64,000 bases of DNA, from contig WSUB01000007.1 of NCBI GenBank assembly GCA_019633425.1, positions 1 to 64,000 on the forward strand, read 5' to 3'. The notes below the pieces were generated by a model, which saw only the letters and a list, made by a program, of their open reading frames with translations, was not told where the DNA came from and ran no database searches. This DNA comes from Tulasnella sp. 424 (Eukaryota > Basidiomycota > Agaricomycetes > Cantharellales > Tulasnellaceae). Positions 31,393 to 42,615 of the stretch are shown here, piece by piece (the stretch's first letter is position 1; the number at the start of each line of letters is the position of its first letter). Both the position numbers and the translations under genes were made by a program.

Positions 31393-33381
31393 TCATTGCT
31401 TCTCCTGCTCCGGGGGCAAATCGGGCATTAATAAATGAACAGGTCCGTCTTTCGCGCCGGCAAAGGCGTCAAAGGCCCCAGCCTGTCCAGGGGCGGAGGT
31501 TCCAGGCGCCGCAAACACCTCGCTGGACCTTCTCCCATTTTGATAGGTCATCAAGTCCGCGCTTCTCCTGTCCCGCGTAGCTTGAGACGGGACGTACGCA
31601 CTCGCACCCGTGTTCACCGTCGTCGTGCTCGTGCTTTGGCTTTGGCCATGCGTCCCCGCGAAGTAAGCCGACGGGGGTGGTACAGGTGCCGAGTCCGTCG
31701 GTTCGTCTCCGGGGAGCGGGAGCTCAGGAGCTTTCTTCCGGGTAACGGACGCTTTGGTGCTCGGGGTTCTGTTCGACGTTCCGGTCGACTTCTTTCGAGC
31801 CAATGGGGCTTCCTCGTCAATCGCCAGAGCTCCAAGCTCTCCACCGTCGGACGGTTTTAGTTCCCCGCCTGACATTGCCGTAGACGATCTCGGTTCCACG
31901 CCTGACATTGCTGTAGACGATCTTCGTTCCACGCCTGACATCGCCGTACTCGTTCTGTTGTGACTGTTCTGAGATGGTCCAGTCCAAACCATCACTTCCG
32001 GCTCGATATCGTCCTGCGCCGCGGATGGGTGGTTGCCGGACGACATCCGGTAACCCTCGCTCGTCCTTTGCAGCTGCGACGAATGTCGGGTGTGTCTTTG
32101 GCTTTCTCGGCGATTGAGACCACCATCATCCCCTTCGTGAGACGCAGATGTGGAGTTGTAAGGATGATACGGCACGTTCGCCACGCTCTGCGCAAACGTC
32201 GTAATCGAGCTTGACTTGCTTTTCCTGGTACCGCTCTTCGACGCAAGAGCCTCCGCCGTGGGGGTGGCAGCGAGAACGGTGGCCATGTCCACGTCGCTTT
32301 GTCGGAACTTGGAGACGGATGTCCGTTTTGGATCGGCGAACGTTGTGCCGTCGAAGTTGTCATCAGCTTGGCGGTAATACGAGGAGCGGCGCGGGTAGAA
32401 ACCACCACCGGAAGCTCGGGATTGTCGAGGGTTCTCTTTCTCGGGGGAGTGGATTCCGATCGCAGCAAGGATGCCGCTGTACCTGGTGGGGTCGTACGAG
32501 CTGGTCCGTCGTTCGATAGATGTCAGGGGCCTCCGACCGTATGGATTGACGCCTCGGGTAGCGAGGAAGTCTCCAAGGTCCTGGCTATTGGCCGATTTTC
32601 TTCTCTTCCGGAAGCAGAAGACGAAATAGAGTATGAGCCCTAACAGGACCACTCCGCCAATGACGCCTCCGACAATTGCTCCAGTATGGTTTTTCTTGGA
32701 AGAGGTGACGGTGGTTGGGGCTGCGTCGTTTGGATTTGATGTGGGGGAAGGCACCGAGGAGGTCTCCGCGGAGGTGGAGGTGGACGATGTGACGGTCATA
32801 GATTGGATTATCCCGTCCAAACAGGTCTCGCTAGCTCCCGCCGAGACGAAGAACTTTTGTGACTGGACAGCGATATCGAGTCCTTTGCTATGGCCAGGTA
32901 ATGACCGGAGATACATCACGTAATATTGGTTTGGAGGTAGCGTGACCGGCGTCCAGGTGTAGGCTCCTCCAAATGGTATGCCGCCGCTGATAAGTGGTAC
33001 GGGTTGAGTGGTGATATTGATCGTAACGGGCGCCGGAACAACCTGCTGTCGGGCCAAGAGCCGTTTTGCTCGTTGTCGTGATGGGCCGGGGTTCGTAGGG
33101 GTCGTTTGTATCGTGGTTTGATCGACGTTGACATTGGTAGCCCAGATTCCAATCCAGGTATTATTGATTGCAGTATCGACTGAGTTGCTTGTGGTGGTTT
33201 GAAGGACTACCCATGTTGCGAGAAGTGAGGCGCAGGAGGTTACTGAGCCTTGCGCTGGCGTGTTGAGAGCGATGATAGGATCCGCAAGAGTTGAGAAAGC
33301 GAAGGAGAGGACGAGCAGGACGGATCGAACGAGGCTGGATGGCCCATATCGAAACCTGCTTGAAGACCGATGGAGTGCCAT
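31393..33381 (-). CDS. Single-pass membrane protein with Ser/Thr-rich ectodomain
   Basis: Single-exon, 662 aa from the ATG at 33381. Signal peptide with hydrophobic core VRSVLLVLSFAFS ending near LADP. An ectodomain of about 210 residues includes NTWIGIWATNVNVD and YVMYLRSLPGHS, followed by a Ser/Thr-rich stretch. One membrane segment (GGVIGGVVLLGLILYFVF) is followed by basic FRKRRKS, so the C-terminal 390 residues are cytosolic. That part is Ser/Arg-rich and low in complexity. The layout resembles fungal wall-stress sensor or Mid2-like proteins, but I recognise no specific family. A 33-nt unit is repeated three times inside the gene (31863-31955). Confidence 0.8.
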   Translation of the reverse strand: MALHRSSSRFRYGPSSLVRSVLLVLSFAFSTLADPIIALNTPAQGSVTSCASLLATWVVLQTTTSNSVDTAINNTWIGIWATNVNVDQTTIQTTPTNPGPSRQRAKRLLARQQVVPAPVTINITTQPVPLISGGIPFGGAYTWTPVTLPPNQYYVMYLRSLPGHSKGLDIAVQSQKFFVSAGASETCLDGIIQSMTVTSSTSTSAETSSVPSPTSNPNDAAPTTVTSSKKNHTGAIVGGVIGGVVLLGLILYFVFCFRKRRKSANSQDLGDFLATRGVNPYGRRPLTSIERRTSSYDPTRYSGILAAIGIHSPEKENPRQSRASGGGFYPRRSSYYRQADDNFDGTTFADPKRTSVSKFRQSDVDMATVLAATPTAEALASKSGTRKSKSSSITTFAQSVANVPYHPYNSTSASHEGDDGGLNRRESQRHTRHSSQLQRTSEGYRMSSGNHPSAAQDDIEPEVMVWTGPSQNSHNRTSTAMSGVERRSSTAMSGVEPRSSTAMSGGELKPSDGGELGALAIDEEAPLARKKSTGTSNRTPSTKASVTRKKAPELPLPGDEPTDSAPVPPPSAYFAGTHGQSQSTSTTTVNTGASAYVPSQATRDRRSADLMTYQNGRRSSEVFAAPGTSAPGQAGAFDAFAGAKDGPVHLLMPDLPPEQEKQ
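31863..31955 (-). repeat. 33-nt coding minisatellite, three units
   Basis: Three nearly identical 33-nt units encode RSSTAMSGVE-type 11-residue repeats in the cytosolic tail of the membrane protein. The units are in frame, so copy-number change would not disrupt the protein. Confidence 0.8.
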
Positions 33382-34464
33382 GGCCGCCTTTTGAAATGGA
33401 AGGCGAGGAGGGCTGAGTGGTTGGAATATGTACAGCAGGTGGATGAGGAGGAGGGGGGAACCTCAGCTTCTGTTGGCGAAGGTTCGAGGGATATCAAGCC
33501 GCCGCCCAAAAGCAATATAACGCCACAAAAGAACTCACGGCTTACCGACCGGCACCCGAAGTACGTCTTCTCGACCTCTTAAAGGGAGTTCCGGGACGAG
33601 GAATGAGGCGCTTGAGTCGTTCTCCCGTCGTTGTTCGTGTATTTCTGCAAGAGGTAGGGACTGCCTCGCGGTGTGCGGCCACCAATTCCGACTCCGCTTG
33701 TTGTTTGGCCGTTCGACTGTCGCTGTCTGCACCGGCGCTAACAATACGCTAACAGACTCCAAGTTCTGTATACGTATAGAGTAGTCGAGCGAGGCCCAAC
33801 AAGGGCAGGTAGCGAGGAGAGCCCGTTGTTGGTGGGGGCAGAGGGCGAGGGACAGAATTCAGCCAAAAAAGATCTGCGTGTTGTGGGGCGCCACAACTAA
33901 TATACACGGAGACCCAGCCGATATCGCCGCTTTGGCCTTTGTGCCGATCTCTCTTCTTTCTGCCCAATACACCACTCATTGCTCAAAGCAACGAATCCAC
34001 AAGCCACAACTATCATCGACTATACGAGAAGAGAACTTCATTGCTTACGGTGGGGACTTAAGTGGCACGCATCAACGCAACCCCAGCGTTGCGCAGCTAA
34101 AGGTCGAATTCCTCTTGTTCCTACGTCTCGTTTAATTAAATCGGGAGAGTGGAAGACTGCAGCCGTAAGCGATGATATCATCTCTACCCAGATATTACAC
34201 GGCTGCTAGGTCTTAAGCGCCCTCTTGGGGTGAGATGACCTAACCAGCAACCAGGCCTTACGGCGGAGGCTTCATTGGGTTCGAATTAAAAGTGTTCGCC
34301 CTGTATTAATAGTATTAACCTTCTGAAACGAGGCGAAAGGACGCTCTCGTCCAATCATGTCCGCGCGAAGGCCCAATAAAGCTCCAAAGATAGTTTGTAG
34401 TCAGGTAGCCACATGCCAAAAGTGGAATAATATAGGCACGTCTTACTTAAGCAGCTTTATTGCT
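33382..34464. other. Intergenic, no gene seen
   Basis: This region separates the membrane-protein gene from the tRNA gene. Short open frames exist on both strands, but none resembles a known protein and base composition is not coding-like. It should contain the promoter of the membrane-protein gene (minus strand). Confidence 0.5.
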
Positions 34465-34547
34465 ACGTCGTTGGTGTATCGGTTTAGCATGCATGCCTTC
34501 CATACCGTGAATAGCATGCGGGTCGGGTTCGATTCCCGAACGGCGTA
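34465..34547 (+). tRNA. tRNA-Gly(TCC) with a short intron
   Basis: Cloverleaf visible by hand: acceptor ACGTCGT / ACGGCGT, D arm with A14 and G18-G19, anticodon stem CATGC / GCATG, loop C-T-TCC-A, an intron of about 10 nt (taccgtgaat) just 3' of the anticodon, T arm TCGGG TTCGATT CCCGA, then a T-run from 34549 that fits a Pol III terminator. U33 and the order of elements match tRNA-Gly(UCC) of other eukaryotes. Base 1 is A rather than the usual G, so the exact ends could shift by one. Confidence 0.85.
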
Positions 34548-34841
34548 GTTTTTTCCTCTTTTGGTTTCCGGCGGTCTCAGTTGCTTGGCTGTAGCCGGCG
34601 CGATTATCCAGCATCGACATCGGTGGTGTAGCGCTTGAGGACATCACTTCCATAGTATGCTAGGACGCTGTTTAGCCTCGATTCCTAACCGAGCCTCATT
34701 GCGTTGGCGTCTTGTTTTGTCAAAAGATACTATTCACAAGAGTTACAAGAGTTACAGTACTTGGAAAGCGAGGGAGCAAATAGAGTGAAAGATACAAACC
34801 AAGAAATCTTCAAGCAAACCGCGGACCAGCGTAATCAGACT

Positions 34842-36410
34842 TCAGTCACCGACCCCAACTACGGATGATGGCGATGACCCAGGTGGGGACTCTATGACGG
34901 TCTCCGACGTCAAAGGCATACCGCCGCTCGCGACACTTGCACGCCGATTCCGTACAAGGCTGCCAGTCTCTGCGATCCTTGCTCCTCTTTCGATGCTCGT
35001 CCGCCTTCCCGAACCGATACTCGTTCCCGGATTCTGCCCAAACGAGTTCCGCCGACTGTAGACAGGTGATCCCAGAGATGACGACAGCGAAGGGGGAGGT
35101 ACGGATGGGTACGACAGCTGGTGAATAACCTGGACGTGGGTTTCGCCTCCGTGGTGTATTAGGTTCACAATCGGTGAAGTCGACGAAGGTGGCGTAGTGA
35201 CTTGGGTCAAATATGACGAGGGGACAGCGAGACCTGGAGACAGTATATCGTCCGCAGAGGCAGCAGCAGAGCCTGTGCTACTCGAATTTGACGTAGTCGT
35301 CCCGCCGGCGGGACGGTTCCCCGTGGTATGCGTCGTCGTTGTCGGGGAGAACGGGAATGGCGATTGAAGTGAGGCCGGAGAGTTGGTATTTGGGGTTGTA
35401 GAATAAGAGTACGATGCGTGTTGAGTGGGACGTGGTGTTGCTCCGACGCGAGCGATTGGTATAGGCAGGCCCCCGAGCTGCGGTCGACTTGGACCCCCTG
35501 GACGAACTTCCGGATTTGGAGCATGCGACCCTGTACGAGTATCGGTTGAAGATGTCCTCGCGGCAGAGGTCGGAGGTCTTACGTGCGTTGGCTGGGAGTA
35601 ACTATCGGTTGATGAAGCGGGTAGGCCAATGAGATTGTCGATGGGCAATCCCAGCTAATTGAGAGAGACCCGCATGAGTATGGCGTCACTTCAGTCTAAA
35701 ACCCAAACAGAATAATACTCACGCGACGCCGGAGCGTTATCAGCTCTTCACGATAGACATCATTCAACTGCGTCACCCGGATATATCCCCGTTCGAATTC
35801 AACGCTGCGGAAAGGTGGTCACATGTTATCAACGGCTTTGGGTTGTCGACGACGCGGAATACGAATTTTCCTTACAGTCTATTTCGTAATTCCTGGTTCT
35901 CCCTTCGCATGGCCTCGAGCATGAGATTCTGAGACGGCATGCTTGGATTACTCGCTACTGAATTGGTGTGTCCATTGGTTGATGGGCGTTTCCCTGCTGC
36001 GGTGCTAGAACTTGGACTGCGATTGTCGGTGGTTTGGTGAGACGGTTGTTGTTGGACGTGAGCAGCGCGCAATGCGGAAATCTCCCTAGAAAGTCGATTG
36101 ACATGCGCTTCGTTCTCCGCTTCCAAGAGATTTTCGAGCTCGACTTTCTCCTCCTTCAGCTAGGTGAGGGATATGGTGTGCGGCACGAGAGAGTGGGTGG
36201 GTAGGCGTCAGGAACATCCCGATCCCCTCGTGTAGCGTCGATATGAGGACCTCTCACCTTCTCAAGCTTTCTTGAGAGTAGATTTGTAATGCGTTCCTCC
36301 TCCGCTTCGAAGAGGTATACAAGATCCTCTTCTCTTCTACGAGAGTCCCGTCCGTTCAAAGAAGAAGGAAAAGCTCCGAGGCGGCTGCTGCTGGCTAGTG
36401 GGGATTCCAT
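34842..36410 (-). CDS. CCDC6-like coiled-coil protein
   Basis: Four exons: 36410-36258, 36159-35876, 35804-35723 and 35654-34842, totalling 1,332 nt (443 aa). The N-terminal half contains the CCDC6/DUF2046 coiled coil: FEAEEERITNLLSRKLEKL and LLEAENEAHVNRLSREI, then ENQELRNRL and RVTQLNDVYREELITLRRRL. The C-terminal half is Ser/Pro/Thr-rich and probably disordered. Human CCDC6 is a substrate and regulator in DNA-damage and phosphatase pathways; the fungal role is unclear. The start is uncertain: the same frame is open upstream to about 36497 without an ATG, so a small upstream exon may be missing from this model. Divergently arranged with the gene at 37149. Confidence 0.8.
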
Positions 36411-37148
36411 GACAGATTTTCGATCTTCACTAGTGCTAAGCCTTGAAGCAGGACGAGCTGAGGAAAGTGGTTGTGTAGGGTAGTAGTCCAGTCCCAAAGC
36501 GTCTCCATGAAAGCCGGAACGGCATTACGACGAAAACCGAACTCTACAACCCGCCAATTTCTCCCACACCGCAACGTCGAGATGAACGGTCGACAGGTCC
36601 TCGTACGCTTGCCTTAAAGCTTTCCCTTTCCAAGAGAAAGCGTTTCCGTATCCAAGAAGCAGTCAGACGAGACAGAATAATCCTGAAACAAGCTGTGGTC
36701 ACAACCAGAGTCGAAAGAGACGGGGTGATCGACATCGGTAGGGGGAGCCTGAGGGGCAAGTGTACATGCGTGTGTTCGGAAGGTTTGGTTACGAGTGGGC
36801 CAATCGACCCTGCTGTTTCTAAGCTTTTCAGGCCTCCTGGGTAGAAACATAGAAATTCGATCAAAGGAATGTGAACATCGTCGCGTTTCAAAACCTTCTA
36901 TCATGCTGTACACGCCATGCATGCCTGGAGGCCGGACATGAGCCACGAATCCCATTTTGTTTTTCATTTTTAGCCACCAAATTTCATCAAAGGAATTCGG
37001 TTTCCCTACAGGCCCCTCTCTGAACCCACTGAGGCACCGAGCCCGTACCCCATAATCCCATTGCACCCTCCTTCGAGTCCCTCGGCCAACCAGGTCCCTC
37101 CTTCAACGCTTCCTACTCACCCTCACCACTCGCCGAGACCCAACAAAG
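36411..37148. promoter_or_regulatory. Shared divergent promoter region
   Basis: Spacer of about 740 bases between two divergently transcribed genes (CCDC6-like, minus; unknown protein, plus). It may include a first exon of the CCDC6-like gene. A pyrimidine-rich stretch precedes the ATG at 37149. No other feature seen. Confidence 0.4.
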
Positions 37149-39119
37149 ATGAGCTCCCGGAGTAGTTTCGCTGATAGCACTTGCTCAGGCTCGAGTCTGG
37201 GGAACTTACCTGGGATAAACCCCCGGGAATCTGGCCAAAGGCCGAGTAGTCCACATTCCGCTGCGGTTGGCGCGCACACACCAGTCGGTGCCCCCGACGC
37301 TCCGACGCCCATGGAGGTCGAATATTTCTCTAGCTCGAGCTCCACATCTTCCGATCTTGATCCCCAAGAGATCTGGGATTCAGAAACAAGACCCAATGAT
37401 GATTGGTCACCGGATACGTCGGTATCTCCATGCTCTTCCGCCTTCCCGAACGGTGCCGCCCCGCCACACTCAGCCGCTGTTGATGAGTCGATGTCGATGG
37501 TTAGTCCATTCTCTCTGGGCAGATTGTCTTTGAAACTGCAACTTAAGTTTCCTCTTCCCTTAATGAAGGGTACCGAGTCAACTTCCGCTCTCTCGGAGAT
37601 CTTTGCAGACTTTGTTGATGATTGTAACGACGAGGCACCGACGGCCCGCTTCAGCCGACGCTCAGCCGCTGCAGAAAGGTTGCTTGAAATAGCATCTCAT
37701 GAGTATGGAGGAGAGGGCATTGTGGCTCAAATGCTCTTGGATGATAGAACGGGGGAGAATCGCGGTATTCGGGCCATATTCCGGCTCAGCGACGAGGAAG
37801 CTGTGGCACACCCCCTTACCACAACTGCGGATGGGCCGTGGCGGTGTCATTCCACGAGGGCATCATCTCGCCTTCTCAACCTTGTTACTGGATATGCTGA
37901 AGCGTCGACTTTCTTTGGAAAAACTATCCCTCAAGTACTGGCAGATGGTGTCTGGGGATTGCCAGCTCTCTTGTTCTTGATTACTTCCACCCCATCCAAG
38001 TTCCTTCACTGGACTGATCCATTCTTTCTTCCCCGCATCGGAATGCGAGCAACGGCGCTTTCACCCTTCTGGTCGAGAGAATGGTTGACAGGCATAACGA
38101 TTCTCGACCTTTGGCTACGTTCGGCGGACAGAGAAGCAATCATGCAGCCTGGTCTACAGAGCGTTCGGGTATCAACCGCCCAATTCATCCTCAACATTGG
38201 AACCGCTGCGCTGCGATCGGAGACACTTTCCGTAGGCATTGAGACTGGGCTTGGCCTCTCACAACTCCAAGACAAAATCGTGGTGCTCCAGGCAATCATT
38301 TCAGCATTTCTCGCCATCACAGACGCCACCGCTTTCTCCAAAACGCTTTCTCTTCTGCCTTCCTTTGTCCCTCTCGTTACACTCTGCGTCAAAACGCTAC
38401 TCAACTCCGAAAGCTACCATACCCAATTCTGGGCTACATGGTGTGGACTAACCTTGAAGTTGTTGGCAGTATTGCGAGAAGTTCCGGCTGTCATGGAGAC
38501 CATCCACGCCCACGAGCGGTCCAACCTTGCAAGAATTTGTTTGGACATAGTACTTCAGCAGACGCAGTGGATTTACCAGTTAAACGAAGAAGTTGTAAGT
38601 GAACGACGTTCTAGATTTCTCTTCGGTTACAATTTTCTGATCAGTTATTTACTAGGACTCTACGAGCTTGCTGGAGCTCAGACCCGAGGAAGATGCGCAC
38701 GGCATCCTCTGTAGTCTCCCGGGGGGCATATTCGAAATCGTTCTCCGCGAAAAGTTTGGCTCGTGTACCACACAAGAAGGACTAAAAGAGGAGGCTTTTT
38801 GGCTTTTGGGGCCGCTGCTCTCTCAAACATGAGTCCACATATCCGGGCGGTTCGCCAAGCCTTCCATCGCAGCGGTGCATGGGGGTTCCTCGGTCGGGTT
38901 GTGAATTATCCGATGCCTCAAGGATCACACTTCGGGAGTAGAGACATGTGGATAATCAAGGGAGATGCTATCACGTGCATTGGCAATATCATGAAGCAGA
39001 TGGATGCCTTCGAGTTCAACCGCCAGATAATCGGAACGTTGGTTGCATCGGTCGGGGCAATATGCGAGGACGAGGAAGCGCCTCTGGAAGAAAGGACCCA
39101 AGCTCTCTATATGCGATAG
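37149..39119 (+). CDS. Unknown helical protein, probably frame-shifted near 38820
   Basis: Exon 1 is 37149-38594 (482 codons), with an intron at 38595-38655 (gtaagt...tactag) and exon 2 from 38656. In frame, exon 2 ends at a TGA at 38830 (about 540 aa). However, from about 38823 another frame continues to 39119 with sensible helical sequence (NMSPHIRAVRQAF, GDAITCIGNIMKQMD). Removing one CT from the ctctct run at 38818-38823 would join the two (LLGPLLS then NMSPHIR). This may be a slippage mutation, a sequence error or natural truncation. The N-terminal 130 residues are Ser/Pro-rich; the rest is alpha-helical and could form ARM/HEAT-like repeats, but I recognise no family. Confidence 0.65.
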
Positions 39120-39408
39120 CGTTATGTAGCCATACACGAGGTTTGGCAGGGGTTTCAACTGGCACCCTAATATGCTTTGCTGCACTTCGTGCATGTATGA
39201 AGGTGGACCGCCCGAATAACCTTATTATACGTCTTCATGCTTTGAGTTCTTCACTATTATAATTTATGATTTACTATATATGACCTTTCTGAGATCTTGA
39301 TCCTCTTCTTTCCTGTGGGAGTTCAGCCTGGTTAGCGAAGGAGGAAATGGACCAGGAGCGTCAAGGCGACCGAGCGAGACCAGCTACTCCAGGGCGGACT
39401 TTCGGTCT

Positions 39409-39840
39409 TCACTGAAGCCAACCGTCCTCCTTGGAACCGTATCTCCAATGCGGACCGATTGTACCAATCCAATAGATCTTCCTGGACGCCGTACCTGCGA
39501 ACGCTGCGTCGGTTTGACAGTTAATCTGGCGCTCTAAGGCGAGGATCCCGGATGTCCAGTGTTGTGAATTCTTCACCTTCACGATGAGTACCGTGCGGAA
39601 GGTCACAGGAGGTGTTGTGAGTTGAACGACTTCGATCACGAAGTCGGGAATATGACTCTCGCTGCCCTCTGGGATTCGACGTTGAGGAGTTACTAGATAG
39701 CTCTGCGTGACAGGGAACAGGGTCGTGAGGATGGCTGTCCATGGGCCATACCACACATCCTCAGTGGCGGGAGGATGCTCGGTGTAGTGCTGTAGCACGG
39801 TACGAGTCACGAGATCGAATGGCATAGTTCTATTGGACAT
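39409..39840 (-). CDS. Small hypothetical protein, possibly degenerate PD-(D/E)XK type
   Basis: Single ORF of 143 aa with an ATG at 39840. It contains HIPDFVIEVVQL followed about 17 residues later by VLIVKVKNSQHW. The pattern PD...(D/E)xK suggests a restriction-endonuclease-like fold, but the position expected to be acidic is Lys (KVK, where EVK would be expected), so activity would be lost. I believe similar short proteins are common in Agaricomycete genomes with unknown role. It ends abruptly (KEDGWLQ), so it may be C-terminally truncated. It lies between the unknown helical protein and the F-box gene. Confidence 0.6.
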   Translation of the reverse strand: MSNRTMPFDLVTRTVLQHYTEHPPATEDVWYGPWTAILTTLFPVTQSYLVTPQRRIPEGSESHIPDFVIEVVQLTTPPVTFRTVLIVKVKNSQHWTSGILALERQINCQTDAAFAGTASRKIYWIGTIGPHWRYGSKEDGWLQ

Positions 39841-40167
39841 GAGTGTTAATTCTCCTCATTGTGAGTGATTGGATCAGGAGCTTACTCGACCAGGAAGTAT
39901 GTAGCTGCAGCTGTCAATATTTGCGGATTGAGTTTGGGAACCGCCAGTCTGAGACTAGTGGCGTGGCAAAAATTGCTGAAACCCAAACAAATCGTGACAC
40001 CACCGTGTTCCGCACCCATCTCCCTCGCCTAACCTGTCAGCCTCCCCAACCGGTTACCGGTTTGGCAGCTGTTGCTTTTGAAACTCGAGATTTGACTTGC
40101 TACAATCTCGGCCGAAGCAAACCACCCTTCACACTTACTACTCTCTCTCACCATCCTCAGATTCGGG

Positions 40168-41768
40168 ATGCACGCTTTCGACTTACCTCTCGAGGTCTTC
40201 GTCCTCATCCTCAACAATCTCGAGTCACGGGACTTGCTTCGATGTGCAACTGTGTGCAGTCAATGGAGGGATGCAGCGTTGGATGTAAAGTGGAAGGAGC
40301 ACAAGGTCGAATTAGTCGACCTGTTGGGGGTTCTTGGTCCGATGACCCGTAAATACAGGGTAAGGCTGTAATCCTTGGCTTAACCCTTTAGTTGCACAAA
40401 TCTTCACCGAAAGTACTAACTTTTCCTCCTTAGAAAATTTTTGGCTTTACTACAAGACACTCGAGTGTCCAGGATGCGGTCGCAAGCGGTGGTTGGCGGC
40501 GCTTGGACGAGCTACGAAAGAAGATCACCCGACTTCGAATCGAAATGCGGCTTACCTTGGAGGACATCAACTATGTCAAGGACCTACAACACGCGGTCGA
40601 ATCCTCTCATCACGCTTTCTGTCCGAGGCTTCGCCAACTGGAAGTCAATCTTGACGGTCAACCACATCCTTATCCGTATGACTTCATAGCGGGAGAGTCA
40701 CTCGCGCAGATTCACCTACGTGGAGGTTCCACTGGTTTCATCCAGCAAGCGGGGTCCGTGGCTAGCGCCCTGGAGAAGGTAGCTTTACGATCTCCGATGA
40801 TCGAGCACCTCGACGCATCACGTTCAAACATCTCATTTATCAACTACGGAGGGTTCTCCAAACTTCGAACCCTTAAACACGGAGGGCAGTTCTCAGTCAC
40901 TTCCTGGATACAGCTCTGTGCGGGGTGTCCTCTCCTGGAGGTCGTGACCATATGGTGGATGCAGGATGAGCTGCCTGACGAAGAAGCCATTCACTCAGGA
41001 CCGGAGGTGCAAGCGCTTCCTGCCCTCCGAGTTCTAAGCATTGAACCCACCGATGATGGATTATTCACTTCATACGTTCTCCGAACTACAAACATGCCGG
41101 AATTGAGGGAACTCGAAGTCGATTTGGCGCCGCTAGGGTATTCGGAGGGAGCCGCTCTATTTTCGCTGGTCAGGAGTCGTAGCCCACTGTTGGAAAAACT
41201 CAAATTGGTCGGCCATCGGTTGGAGTGGGGAGGACTTGCGTCGTTCAGAGAACTCCGCACCTTGGAGCTTTTTGGTTTACAGAGCTCCTTCACGACGGAA
41301 CAAGTGGGTCGCATCATCGGGAATGTTCCAAACCTCACTCGACTCTTGATCAGCTCCTTCGACGAGGAAATCGATCGAACGGAGCCTTCGTTCACTCCGG
41401 CGTTCCTCGAGACGATAGCCAAGGGATGTCATCAGATCTCTGAACTTGAAATCCCATTGAACACCCTCTCGGTTCCTTGGACATCCGAAACACAGTCTCC
41501 AGCCGCGGAATTCAAGAGACTGAAAGCCCTGGCCCTCGAGCCTCTTCACATCGAACCCACGGTGATGGAAACATTTGCCAGATACCTTGCTCGACTGTGT
41601 CCCACCGTCAGAAGCTTTGCCACTACTACACTCCATCCGAATGCGGTGCCTAGATTTCCCGGGCAGATAACAGAAGAGGAGAGGCTCGATAGTGGGGTGA
41701 TGCAAGATCTATTGTTCGCCGTTCGGGAGGATGGAGTGTCAGATAGCGCGGCCCAGGAGCTCGAGTAG
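40168..41768 (+). CDS. F-box protein with LRR-like repeats (classical type)
   Basis: Two exons, 40168-40359 and 40434-41768 (508 aa). A typical F-box occupies residues 4-45: FDLPLEVFVLILNNL, DLLRCATVCSQWRDAAL. The remainder is a leucine-rich repeat-like solenoid (for example LRELEVDLAPLG, LRTLELFGLQS). It belongs to a different subfamily from the six-gene array at 20-31 kb. The pseudogene at 2573-3822 derives from a gene of this type. Predicted receptor subunit of an SCF ubiquitin ligase. Confidence 0.88.
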
Positions 41769-42615
41769 ACTTTTTTTACCAGTCTTATTAGACGTTTGAG
41801 AAGGGGTCTGTGGCCGAGGGTGGACCGATTCCTATCTATATAATGGATTTTTTGGCAAAATTCGAAAGGACTGAATAATGAGCACCACAGGACAATTCCC
41901 TTGTTTTACCAAGTCTGCAACTGATGGGCCGTCATGCACTGTGGAGATGCAAGTGTGGGAGGTCGCTCGGAGTGTAAATTAAAGTCCGCGTGATTAGACA
42001 ACCTTCCACCGCAGGGAGAGTGTTTCCCCTTCGCATTCCGTTTGCCGTAGCGTACTCTCCTGTAACAGTCATTGCTTTGGTCGAATCTTAGGGTCCTTAT
42101 TAGGACCGCCTGCAGTCCAAATACAAAGGAATCACGACGACCTTTTCACCCCCTCCCCGACAGCCTGTCAACCTCCCGCACTAATTTGGTTGCGGCTGCT
42201 TCAATACTTGCTATGATAATTACATCTGCAAGGCACTGGCTGATCCCCATACTGCCCACTTCCCAGCACAACAACCCAACGAGGAGCTCGAGAATATGTC
42301 AGAGATTCCAGCCTTAGGTGTAGCCTTGGACGGTACTAGGGCGAGACCCGTGTTCTCTCATCCGTGACCCTTTCAGCCCTCCCCTCCACACTGTGATCTA
42401 CAGCCCGGGTTTCTTGCTAAAAGTTCCATCGGGCACAACGACTGCTAGGGGGGAGGAACCAATAGAAGTGTTCACGGCACGTGTCGTGAGAAGCAGGAAC
42501 TTTGCCGCATCTGGAAACGGACCTCCTTCCCCCTCATTACAATCGCGTCGCCCGTTCAATTGATTGTGGCACCGTTATCACCCCCTCTGCAACGCCTCTC
42601 TCTCTCATCCTCGCT
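41769..42615. other. Hel-C 5' flank
   Basis: No gene seen. A segment near 42305-42335 (ttccagccttaggtgtagccttgg) resembles 47058-47085 in front of Hel-D (ttccaggcttacgtgtagtcttgg), indicating that the upstream regions were duplicated with the genes. It presumably carries the Hel-C promoter. Confidence 0.55.
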
